NCBI RefSeq assembly: GCF_001540865.1
Contig: NC_033623.1
Span: 13,824,116 to 13,888,115 of the forward strand
From: Ananas comosus
Taxonomy: Eukaryota > Streptophyta > Magnoliopsida > Poales > Bromeliaceae
DNA: 64,000 nucleotides
Direction: 5' to 3'
Part shown: positions 1-9,703 of the stretch, in pieces
Layout: each line of letters begins with the position of its first letter
Numbering within the stretch: position 1 is the stretch's first letter
Program-made: the position numbers and the translations under genes
Notes under the pieces: model-generated
The model's database searches: none
The model's input: the letters and a program-made list of their open reading frames with translations, nothing else
Told to the model about the DNA's origin: nothing

Positions 1-900
1 CCTCCTTTCCAAAAATTAAAAAAAAAAAAAAGAATCCTAAAACAACAGAAATGAAATTAGAGATAAAACCTAATCAATTCAATTAGATTTCCGACATTTC
101 AAAAGAAGAGCACAATAGAGGAAGGACATCCATGTTCCAAGAATTCATCATACGACCAGAAAAGTCATGCCCGAAGGATAAACCCTAAGATGGACTGTTT
201 AAATTTGAGATCGGAATATCACGTTATGTTTATCACGTACAATTAGGATAAAACCTAGCCGTACGATTTGATCCAATTACTAAATACGATCGACGATGAG
301 AAGAACCTTTCCGAAATTCCGAACAAAGCGATCAAGAGCTCAATCGTGATCGCACAGAGAGCGAAGAAGAAACGTCTAGAGATCCACGCATCAAGTGTCC
401 AATCATACAACCAGAGATCGCGTGCGCAAAGGATGGACTCTAAGCTCGAAAATTCCAAATAAAGCGATCAAAAACAAGATCCACGGTTCAAGAATCGGAT
501 CGTTGGAACAGAGATCCCGTGCGCAAAGCATAAACCCTAGGATGGAACGAAGAGGCGAAGTGTACCTCGGGAGCGCGGAGCTGGGAGGAGACCGTTGGGA
601 TGGCGCCGGCGACGGAGGTAGCGACAATGGCGAGAGATTGGAGGAAGAGGAGAGGCGAAGTAGGGAGGAGATGATGGAGTATAAATAGGGAGAGAGAGGA
701 GGAGGAGGGATCTGAGTCTCCGAGCCTCGCGGGGACAATGGACACCTCCGCACACGCTCGAAGTAGAACCGTTCTTGGGGCCTGGGACTATAAATACTGG
801 TTGAACACGATAGGTGGGTCGAGGCAACAACATTCGCAACGGTAGGGAGAGAGAGCGAAACACAGATCACGTATGCGAGAGTTTATTACTCTTGTGATAT
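1..900. other. repetitive, GC-rich flank with TATA-like motifs, no recognised gene
   Basis: I recognise no gene here. From about 240 to 550 the sequence is a degenerate tandem repeat: two diverged copies share a block with 'aaagcgatcaa', 'gatccacg', 'cagagatc' and 'cgtgcgcaaag' (near 320-430 and 460-520), and telobox-like AAACCCTA occurs near 181 and 531. From 540 to 870 it is GC-rich and purine-rich on the plus strand. TATAAATA occurs on the plus strand near 681 and 789, but no conserved open frame follows either one. The serine/proline-rich minus frame through 403-870 is low complexity. It could be a promoter or 5' region of a gene lying outside the window, or a dead fragment. Confidence 0.3.
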
Positions 901-1254
901 TTATTACTGTGCGAAATTAGTCAATTCCTGTTTAAAATGAAAATTTGGCGAATAAATGTCGTAAATAATATAAGATTATAACATTAAAATATTTTAAAAT
1001 TCAGACACTTATTATTTAAGGGCCGTTATTGTTAAGATAACTTACGCACTTTTTCTTACCTAAATATTATTCACATTTCTTCAAAAAAAAAAAAAAATTA
1101 ACATCTATAAAAATAGCTTCTTGTATATATGAAATTTGCCAAATTTATTAAAACGATTTGAACCAAACAATCTAACATTCTGTAGGATTTGGGCTTTATT
1201 TGGCTATCATTTTGTGGTCAAATTTACAGCAATTATATATTGGCATTTTAGATT
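901..1254. other. AT-rich intergenic spacer
   Basis: AT-rich sequence with a short poly-A run near 1083-1097 and no supported gene, RNA or structured repeat. Confidence 0.5.
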
Positions 1255-1261
1255 GCAGCTA

Positions 1262-1427
1262 ACCAACGTGCAATAAATGGAGCACCCCCACCTCTAGCGA
1301 GGTGGTTGGAGTGCACCGCCCCCTGCCGAGATCCTCATTTCGAACTCCCCGATCGGGCTTCTAATTATCGTTTTGAGGTTATTCGCGGTTGGATCCTAGG
1401 GGCATATTTTACCAAAAACAGCAAGAG
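1262..1427 (+). mobile_element. putative tRNA-derived SINE (plus strand)
   Basis: A TAGCGAGGTGGTTGG stretch at about 1295-1309 resembles a Pol III A box. ATTTCGAACTCC at 1337-1348 resembles a B box, at tRNA-like spacing. The head is GC-rich (gccccctgccgagatcc) against AT-rich surroundings. The body runs to the T tract starting at 1428. The tRNA-like head without a foldable mature tRNA is what plant SINEs show. No target duplication was found, so the ends are approximate. Confidence 0.4.
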
Positions 1428-1600
1428 TTTTTTTTTTTTTTTTTTGAGAGGGAAATATGTAGCATGCTACTCATTTCGTTAATTTTCTTTAGAAATAAAA
1501 TTAGTCAAAAATATGAATCAATTAGGATTCAAATTTGGAACCTCAAGTACCAATCATCCAGCCTTTTACCACTTGCGCAAGGAATGGTCGGTAAAAATAG
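1428..1600 (-). mobile_element. putative tRNA-derived SINE (minus strand, poly-A tail)
   Basis: Read on the minus strand, an A-box-like TTGCGCAAGTGGTAAAAGG lies near 1562-1581. A B-box-like segment containing GGTTCC..GAATCC lies near 1524-1544, and the element ends in an 18-base poly-A (T run 1428-1445). This order (A box, B box, A tail) fits a SINE. A similar arrangement recurs at 60952-61101. No target duplication was confirmed. Confidence 0.45.
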
Positions 1601-1792
1601 TAAAGTTGATCACAGCAGAACGTGCTAGAGATATACAGAAAGCGAGTAGAAGACATGAAATCTACAATACTAGTTGACGGTTGTTAAACTGCCGTATTAA
1701 TACTACCATATCATGTTGTACAGGTAATCTCATTTTTGTAGAAGTTTATCTATATTCTTGGTTGAAATAACATGACTATTAGAGTGAGACTA

Positions 1793-2262
1793 ATATGCTT
1801 CTGATAGCACAGAATTATTCGTGCTTTCAAGTCATTTTCAATGTTGTGACTTTCGAATCGACGATCGACTCTGTTAAACTTGATCTAGAATATTTGAAGC
1901 ATCTAAAAAATAAATTTTGCGACTTTTCGATATCATTTGCCTAGTAATTGAAATGACTCAAAATCAACGACTGAAAATAAAAATCTTACAAAATATGATG
2001 ATATAACATTAAAATATTAGATCAAAAATATTGATCTTGAACATCGTTAAATTTACAAACGGCTCACCACGGCTATTAAAATGATTGATTTTGAGCACCT
2101 TCGATGACTAGACAAATAATATCGAAAAATTACAAAATTTATTTTTTAAGTACTTCAAATACTTTAGATCAAGTCTAAAGAAGATCAAGTCTAAAGAAGC
2201 CGATCGCCGATTCAAAAGTCCCAACATCGAAATATTCGTGCTTCCATAAGTATACCAGCCTT
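1793..2262. mobile_element. foldback MITE, family A
   Basis: The left arm (about 1793-1960) and the right arm (about 2090-2262) are imperfect inverted repeats of roughly 170 bp. Matched blocks include CTTTCGAATCGACGATCGAC on the left and its counterpart on the right, and AAAAAATAAATTTTG. The right arm has an extra short tandem copy of 'gatcaagtctaaagaa' (about 2168-2200). The arm core is also shared with the element at 27137-27671, so both belong to one family. There is no coding capacity. Confidence 0.65.
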
Positions 2263-2810
2263 ACCCTGACTATTATACATTTCTTCCAAAACAAAGTGAA
2301 TAAAGAACCCAATACAATAATTGCCTGCAATCATATTTTGTATATTATGGTCCCTTTATTTACTCTTTTGAGCTTAAACACATTCAAAGGCCAGTCCCCT
2401 CTTACTTATCAAACAACATGTACCTAGTTTAATAAACGAACACCAACATTCCATTCTAGTTTTTTTTTTTTTCATTTCGAAATAATATCCCAAGCTCAAG
2501 CAAATCCATGGATAAAGGACTAAAAATACCATCATTGTTCTCAATAATCCTTCCATGTTATGCTATGAAGCAAGCCTTTAATCTATAAAAATAAATTGTA
2601 TCAGAAGGCATGTTATTACAATTATATGAAGTTGAAAATTATAGATATATAAATTTCATGTACTGAATAATATTACAGATACTATACCAGAAGTTCTTTT
2701 AGTAAACTCAGATGTCCATAGTATGATTAACACTCAATTTTCCTGCACAAACCAGGGCACCTTCTGGGTAATTCTCCGCTGCATGCATTGACTCGGCCTT
2801 CATTGCCAAC
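2263..2810. other. 3' flank of the catalase gene
   Basis: AT-rich sequence downstream of the catalase stop on the minus strand. It should contain the 3' UTR and poly(A) site. No other gene seen. Confidence 0.4.
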
Positions 2811-5800
2811 TTACATGCTTGGTTTGAGGTTGAGACGGGTTGCGAGCTTCTGACCGAGGGACTTGTCACACTACATAATACAACACAAGGAATTTATCAG
2901 AACTCAAATCATAAGCTTCTGATACATCACTGATTTCTTCATGATTTTTTATTAACTAAAAGCTTCTGGCTTTTCAAACACAACTCAGGATAATAATCTA
3001 ACAAGAGTTGGTAGACTAACCTGAGACCAGTAAGATATCCAAATGCTCCTGATTTCATGGGTGACTCTAGGGTCAGACAATGCATCAACCCATCTCTTAA
3101 TGAATCTCTCTTGCCTGAAATAAGAAATAGTAATATTAACACTAATAAGAGAATGCTTCGCGGGGAAAAAACACCTGTATGCAACACTATAGAGCAGTAA
3201 AAGTCACAGGTTGCAAACCTGGCAGGATCAAAAGAGCGGTATCTCTCTCCAGGCTGCTTGAAATTGTTCTCCTTTTCAATTACACACTGCATTCAGCAAA
3301 CAAGAACATTCAACTCATTAAATGATATCATGCTATGTACAAAGGCATTATGCACTTTTCTCCTCCAAATCAATTAGTTTTACACTCCAGGAAAATTTGA
3401 GGATTGATCCTCATTCAAAAGACAAAACAGTTTCCAAAGACAGAAGATTCAAGATTCTGTGGAATGAAGGCTCACCTTCTCACGTCTTCCAGTCAGAATG
3501 CGTGGTGGGATAGGGAACCTCTCCGCATGCCGAGCAGGATCATACCTTGAAGGGAAATAATCTACCTGGAAAAAAATTAACAAACGTATCACATAAACAA
3601 AGAGGGTTTAATAGCTAAAGAGAGGAAAATTATCATTATAAATCAAAAGGGATGCAAGAACAGTACAATACCTCCTCATCCCTGTGCATGAAATTCATGA
3701 AGCCATCGTAATGGTTATTGTGGTGAGCGCATTTGGGAGCATTCGCAGGAAGCATTAGATAGTTCGGCCCAAGACGGTGCCTCTGAGTATCAGCATAAGA
3801 GAATATCCTAGTCTGGAGCAGCTTATCATCCGAATAGTATATCCCAGGCACCACAATAGCCGGACAGAAGGCGAGCTGTTCATTCTCAGCAAAGAAGTTA
3901 TCGATGTTCCTGTTCAGCACCAATCGCCCCACTGGCTGGAGAGGCAAGATATCCTCAGGCCATGTCTTGGTCACATCAAGTGGGTCAAAATCGAACCGAT
4001 CTTCATAATCCGGATCAATAATCTGAATATAAAGTTTCCATTCAGGATAATTTCCGGCTGCGATAGAATCGTAAAGATCCTTAGTTGCGTGGCTATGGTT
4101 AGTCCCTCCAACAATCACGGCCTCATCGTCCAATAAACTCTTAACGCCGCAAGTGGGTTTCCAGTGGAACTTGACATAGTGGGCTTTGCCTTCCTTGTTG
4201 ATGAGGGTGTAGGTGTTAACGCCAGAGCCATCCATGTGGCGGTAGTCGGTAGGGATGCCGATATCGTCGAAGAGGAAGGTGAACATGTGCAGGCTCTCAG
4301 GGTGGTGGGAGAAGAAGTCAACGATCCGCCAGTTCTCCTGGATGTGGGATTTGGGATTCGGTTTGAGGGCATGAACCATGTCGGGGAACTTCATCCCGTC
4401 ACGGATGAAGAATACGGGGAAGTTGTTCCCAACAAGATCAAAGTTTCCCTGAGGAGCGTAATTTTGTGTAAAAGCAGTAGTAAGTACAAATTCAATGACA
4501 AATCTCATGAGTTGTCAATTACTCAACAGAGAGAATTAGTCCAGCACACTCCTAATTAAATTGAACAAATTGGCATTACTTATATCAAAGTTAGAAATAC
4601 AATTATTTAATGATATATCTGTGCTTTGGTAACTCTAATAAAAAAACAGCAGAACACAATGCACCTTTTAGTGTACTATCATCCTTCTTTTAAAATTCTT
4701 CAATCAAGAAAGGAAAAAAGAAAAGCTACTTGCAAAACAAGAGCAATCAAATTAGACTAGTAGTAGAGTCCAGCAAATCAAATAGGACAAAAATTATGAT
4801 ATATATGCAAGTCATAACATAGTATAAATAACTAGATTACTTATATACACAATGAGTTGGCACGGATTTTAACATATTGAAATTAATAATAAGAAAAAAA
4901 AACAATGAAATAGTATATGACTTGATTTGAAAGGAAAGTTTAAATAGTTCTGAAATCAATTTCTAAAACCAAATGACAATAATAAAGTGTCCAAAAGAAC
5001 TTGACGTCTGCTGAATTTTGCATCTGAACAAAATGTTCAAAAATCAAAAAGAAAGAAAGAGAAAATGTAACAAGCTAAGTTACCTCTCTGGTGTAAAACT
5101 TAACAGCGAAACCTCGTGGGTCTCTTAGGGTTTCAGGGCTGCCGCGCTCATGAATGACAGTCGAGAAGCGAACAATGACTGGGGTCTGGACCCCAGGCGC
5201 CCGAAGGAAATCAGCACAGGTGAGGTGAGAGATGTCATGCGTGACCTCGAAGAAGCCCTTTGCGCTCGCTCCTCTGGCGTGAACAACACGTTCTGGAATG
5301 CGTTCCCTGTCGAACTGGGCAAGCTTTTCAACGAGATGGTAGTCCTCGAGAAGAATAGGCCCTTTTCACAGGAAACAACAAAATTCAATGTCGTATATGC
5401 AGAATTGGGTCTTCCTCAGAAGAATACAGAACAATATCGAGATGCATAGATTTTTAATCTCATAAAAACATCGACAAGCACAGGACCTGTTAAAGTCACT
5501 ACCTTCTCCTATTCTTATATATAAATACAGAGATACTAAAAGAAAATGATAGAACTAGAAAATGATACATAAATATTGGTAAATATGAATAAACTCCATG
5601 CTAGTCTAAATATGGATCTGCAGAAGCCGGTGGCTCAGAATTTTTGTCCTAAATAGTTTAAAAAGCCAGTATGAATGGTATAGAACTACAAAGAGAAATG
5701 AGTACCCAAAAGGATATCCTGAATAATTTAGGAGTCATGCTATCCATAAACAAAAATGGCCACAACTACACAAAAACTGAATATAGAAACATGTGATTTA

Positions 5801-6584
5801 TTCATCCTAAAGCAAAGTGATTCTACATAGCTAACCATCTAATATCGAATGACAAACATCTTAACAAATGAAATTCCGACCAATTAACTTTATAAGAAAA
5901 TAAAATCAGATGATACGAAAAATGAGGAAACCTCCATTGCAACAAAGAAGAAGATTGACTATGTTAACATACGCAAGATATTAAACAAAACCAACATGTA
6001 AATTTAGAAGAACATAGATAGATAATATAGTACCTCGGGACCCGACGGTGAGGGAGTTGTTGTTGTTCCAAACCGGGGCGCCGGAATTGGTGGTCCAGAA
6101 AGGGGAGTTGAAGGCGCTCGAAGGACGGTACTGCACCATATCCAAATCCAGTTGGTCAAATTAAAGAGCATTAAGCATAGTTCAAATCACTGCAAGGTTA
6201 TTCTAATAAGTAAAATTGAAAATTATACACAAAACTTTTTAAGAAAAAACTCAAAATTTCTCAAAGTCAAAGAACCCAAAATGGAGGCACCTATTATTGG
6301 ATTTGATTACTGGTAACAACAGGTACAATAACAAAAGAACACAAAAACAGGGTAAAAATCCAAACTTGCTACGAATTGATCACAATAACTTACAAGTAAA
6401 TATCAATAACGACAGGAAATGATCGAACAACCAAAAAAAAAACCAGTCATTTGTTATATTAAATTAAGTGAGGCGATTGCTAACGAATCAAAAAAAAGGG
6501 TGGGAAATCACCCAATCAATTACTTTTACGCCATTAATTGAGTTAAATTGTAAAAAAGTTAAGCGATACCTTGTAAGGATCCAT
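2811..6584 (-). CDS. CAT: catalase
   Basis: Haem catalase of peroxisomes, converting hydrogen peroxide to water and oxygen. Eight exons (minus): 6570-6584, 6034-6130, 5084-5361, 3672-4448, 3476-3565, 3219-3286, 3021-3114 and 2811-2870, all with GT-AG introns. They join in frame to 492 aa, the standard plant length. It begins [15 protein letters not shown], as plant catalases do. The catalytic His falls at residue 65 (VVHARGA), Asn at 138 (LVGNN), and the haem-ligand Tyr at 348 in [14 protein letters not shown]. The C-terminus is [13 protein letters not shown], resembling the internal/C-terminal peroxisomal signal region of plant catalases. The first coding exon is only 15 nt. A TATA box lies about 90 bp upstream of the ATG. 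The frame is intact, so the gene should be functional; the paralogue class is not decided. Confidence 0.97.
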
Positions 6585-6670
6585 GGCGACGAGATCACCG
6601 ACGACGACGCCCTAAGGAGGAAGAGGAGGAGGAGGCTCTACGTTCGCGAGCCCGACGACCCGTAAAGAGC

Positions 6671-6680
6671 ATTTTATAAA
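6671..6680 (-). promoter_or_regulatory. TATA box of the catalase gene
   Basis: TTTATAAAAT on the minus strand, about 90 bp upstream of the catalase ATG at 6584. The spacing fits a core promoter with a short 5' UTR. Confidence 0.6.
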
Positions 6681-6733
6681 GGGTTCGGCGCGTTTTGCAT
6701 CGTCCTGGGCCCCACAGGGTCGATTACGGGGTT

Positions 6734-6740
6734 ACGTGGC
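6734..6740 (+). promoter_or_regulatory. ABRE-like ACGTGGC
   Basis: ACGTGGC, the core of abscisic-acid response elements bound by bZIP factors, lies about 150 bp upstream of the catalase ATG and 55 bp upstream of its TATA box. The motif is short and could occur by chance. Confidence 0.35.
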
Positions 6741-6997
6741 GATCGCGTAGTGGTCGCTCGCTCTCTCACAATACCTCGAATGAAAAATGTGCGCGACTCT
6801 TCGTTTATTTTCTCGCTCATAATATCGTGGCGATAATATCACGTTATCAAATGTTTTTAAGTGCTAACTAACTGGGTTTCTAGAAATATAATTTAATTCC
6901 AACAAGTAACCTAAATCCTAATCTCGATATTTATTTGTTAGGATTTCGAAAATTATGTACGCAAAAAATAATAATAGCAGATATTCTTAATCAAAAG

Positions 6998-7352
6998 TAG
7001 GGATGCAAATGGATCCGGGCTGGTGGAGCTCCGCCCCGATCCGCCCCGAATGGGGTGCATGATAAGTGGGAACAAAAAATATAGAAAAGTATAACCCGTC
7101 CCGAATCCGCCCCGATCCGCCAAGTAAATGGAGCGGGAGGCGGGAGACTCTTTTCTTTCTTCAATCTACCCCGATCCGTTAAAAATCCGCTCCCGCCCCG
7201 CTCTCGCCCCGATCCGCCCCGAATGGAGCGGTAAGTGGGAGCCAAAAATAAAATAAAAAGTAACCCGCCCTGAATCCGCCCCGCCCAAATAAGAAATGGA
7301 GCGGGAGGTGGGGGAACTCTCCCGCCCCCGGATTCCCCTGTTTGCATCCCTA
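6998..7352. mobile_element. hAT-like non-autonomous repeat with GC-rich internal repeats
   Basis: Bounded by inverted termini TAGGGATGCAAA (6998-7009) and TTTGCATCCCTA (7341-7352). Inside, CCGCCCCGATCCGCC / CCGCCCCGAATGGAGCGG motifs recur as direct repeats around 7035-7170 and 7195-7310. The inside is far more GC-rich than the flanks. There is no coding domain. The TIR style suggests the hAT superfamily, but an 8 bp target duplication is not evident. Confidence 0.6.
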
Positions 7353-8239
7353 TAATGAAATAAAAGAAAAAAGAATTACAAGTAAGTAGCAAAAATTTTT
7401 GAATATTCTCGTACCATTTTAGAATGAACTAAATAATTAACAAATAAATATTTACAGTTGAAATTTTTTTTTATGTTCGGTAAAGCAAATTCATCATCTC
7501 TCATGTTCGCATTTTTTTCATATTTTATAAAATAGTGATACTATATTACTATGAGCACAGTAGTACTTGTGCTTATAAGTTTCTAATTATTCATCAATTT
7601 TGATAAATGGTTAAAGTAAGAGAGAAAAGAGAAATTAGAAAAAAAATTAGATACCTCAATTTCTTTTAAAAAATTTTCTATTTTTTTGTCTCTCGAATCC
7701 TAACCATCCATCAAAATTGATGGATAACTAAAACTTAGGAGTGTAAAAACTGATGTGTTTTTAATAACACAGTAGTCCTACTTTATTTTATATCATGAAA
7801 TATTCCTATTATCTATTGTTCTAATGGATAAGCATGATTTGAATTTGTCTTCAATTTCTTGTACAACCAGAGAGTCGTTGCAAACCCCCAAAAGGAATCG
7901 AGCGTGTTCACCTATCGAGTATCGACCCCAAAAAAGCGTGGTGTGTTTGACACTTCACTTTGCTCAAAATACCTTACCAATTCGATACCTTCTTCTTTTT
8001 TTTTTTTTTTCCCCTTGATGATATTTTCTTTAAATTATTATTATTATTATTATTATTATTTGCTACTCAAAGCGCTTCATCCGCTGCTCATTTTTTTATG
8101 AACGTCATGCGGTGATGGCTCATGGCGCCTTATCCCTTTTCTTCTACAACTGAACCTCACAGCCACATGGAGTTAGTGATAACGTGGCATTCACTCTTTC
8201 CACCACGTGGTGTCGCCTGTGTGCATGGCTCGAGCCCAG
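7353..8239. other. intergenic, with TTA microsatellite
   Basis: AT-rich sequence without a supported gene. It contains a T run near 7998-8011 and a (TTA)n microsatellite at about 8036-8060. Short CACGTGG-type motifs occur near 8203. Confidence 0.5.
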
Positions 8240-8639
8240 GAGAAAAAATTATAGAATGCAACGGAGACACTGATGGCGTGACGTAATAAATCAATCAAAA
8301 AACTTTTTTTTAGAAATATATGTCCGATTATGATTATAAAAAAGTATTTTTATTATACTTTTATTTGAAAAGAAAAAATATGTTTGACTTGTTATTAATG
8401 ACGTGGTGCAAGTGTGATAGTGTAGAATTCCTCACTCACAAGGAAAGGAAAAATTCTAGAATGCAATGGATATATTGGTGACGTGGCGTAACAAATCAAT
8501 CAAAATTTTTCTTTTAAAAATATATGTCCCATCAAAATTATAAAAAAATATTTTTATTTTACTTTTGTTTGAAAAGAAGAAAAGTGATTGACTTATTATT
8601 GATGATGTGATGTAAGTATGATAGTGTAGAATTCCTCCA
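8240..8639. repeat. two tandem copies of a ~195 bp AT-rich element
   Basis: Copy 1 (about 8240-8433) and copy 2 (about 8446-8639) are similar end to end. Both run from an '..attNtagaatgcaaNgga' start through 'aaatcaatcaaaa' and 'aaatatatgtcc' to a 'gatagtgtagaattcctc' end. Each copy has a short terminal inverted match (GRRAATTCTA), so a small MITE duplicated in tandem is the likeliest explanation. There is no coding capacity. Confidence 0.65.
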
Positions 8640-9103
8640 AGGGGAGGCATAGGATTGCGGAGACCACGCGAATGAGAGGAGGGGACATAAATAGATAACA
8701 ATTTATTAAAGAAAGGAAAATGCTAAATATGGATGTAATTAGGCCAATTTACATAAAAAATTTATTAATTTTAAAATTTTGCTAAAGTAAATTACTTTTT
8801 TGAATTTTTCAGAAACGGACCAAAACATCATTATTTTTTTTCTCTCTCTCTTTTCTTCTCTCCGTCCTTCCTCCATCACTTCCGTGGTCATTCGCGACGG
8901 TAATAAAGGCAATGCCGCATCCTCCTCCTCCTCCGCCTTTACCTGTGCCGGAGGAGGACTCAAAACAACCATGAGTGAGACCGAAGCAAACAGAGTCGAT
9001 GAGGTCGTGGCCGAGGCGGTACTCGCTGTCGCTTGTAAGGGTGAGGACGAAGATGCGTCCGCACTTCTTGTTCCAACAAGGGGGTGACTATGGTAGAGGG
9101 GGA

Positions 9104-9112
9104 GAAAAAATC
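9104..9112. repeat. target site duplication, left copy (nested MITE)
   Basis: GAAAAAATC here is repeated exactly at 9695-9703, on either side of the nested MITE. Confidence 0.8.
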
Positions 9113-9694
9113 GAACTATTTACCTATCTAGCCTCTTTACAAAAAAAATATTCCCTATCTAGCCTTCTTTTGAAAAATATTTCCCATCTAGCCTCATTTT
9201 CAAAGATTAAAGAAAAAAAGAGAAATTAATACCTTTAATATATATTAAGGGGTTAAGTGGGGGAGATTATCTTTTTTTCTCTCTCCTCTCCTATTTCTCG
9301 AGATCCCTTCTCACTCTCTAATTATTGCATATAATTTATCTCATATCGATTTATTTCAAAATAGAAAATTTTCATATAGCGCATCAACCAATTCCAAGTT
9401 GATTATAATGGTCCAGATCCAAAACTATTTGGATTTCTCGTACTTTAGGTTTTAATACATTAAAACGTGAAATTATAGGCCGAATGGGATCAAGATTATT
9501 TTAATATAAAAATTAATAGGAGAGGAGAGAGAAAAATATAATCTTCCCCACTTAACCCCTTAATATATATTAAAGGAATTAATTTCTCTTTTTTTCTCTA
9601 ATCTTTGAAAATGAGGCTAGATAGGAAATATTTTTCAAAAGGAGACTAGATAAGAAATATTTTTTTGTAGAGAGGCTAGATAGGTAAATAGATT
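9113..9694. mobile_element. nested Mutator-type MITE (582 bp) with long inverted arms
   Basis: Inserted within the left arm of the larger foldback element. It is flanked by the exact 9 bp repeat GAAAAAATC (9104-9112, 9695-9703). The ends are inverted repeats sharing CTATTTACCTATCTAGCCTCT (with small differences at the tips). The arms run about 180 bp (9113-9294 and 9520-9694) around a ~225 bp unique centre. The centre and arms have no coding potential. The matching right arm of the host element lacks this insertion, so it arrived later. Confidence 0.85.
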
Positions 9695-9703
9695 GAAAAA
9701 ATC
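9695..9703. repeat. target site duplication, right copy (nested MITE)
   Basis: Second copy of GAAAAAATC, matching 9104-9112. Confidence 0.8.

Noticed and set aside
403..870. 155-codon minus-strand frame rich in Ser/Pro/Arg
   Set aside because: Low-complexity, starts at a non-ATG-like position, no family resemblance, and overlaps a repeat array in other frames.
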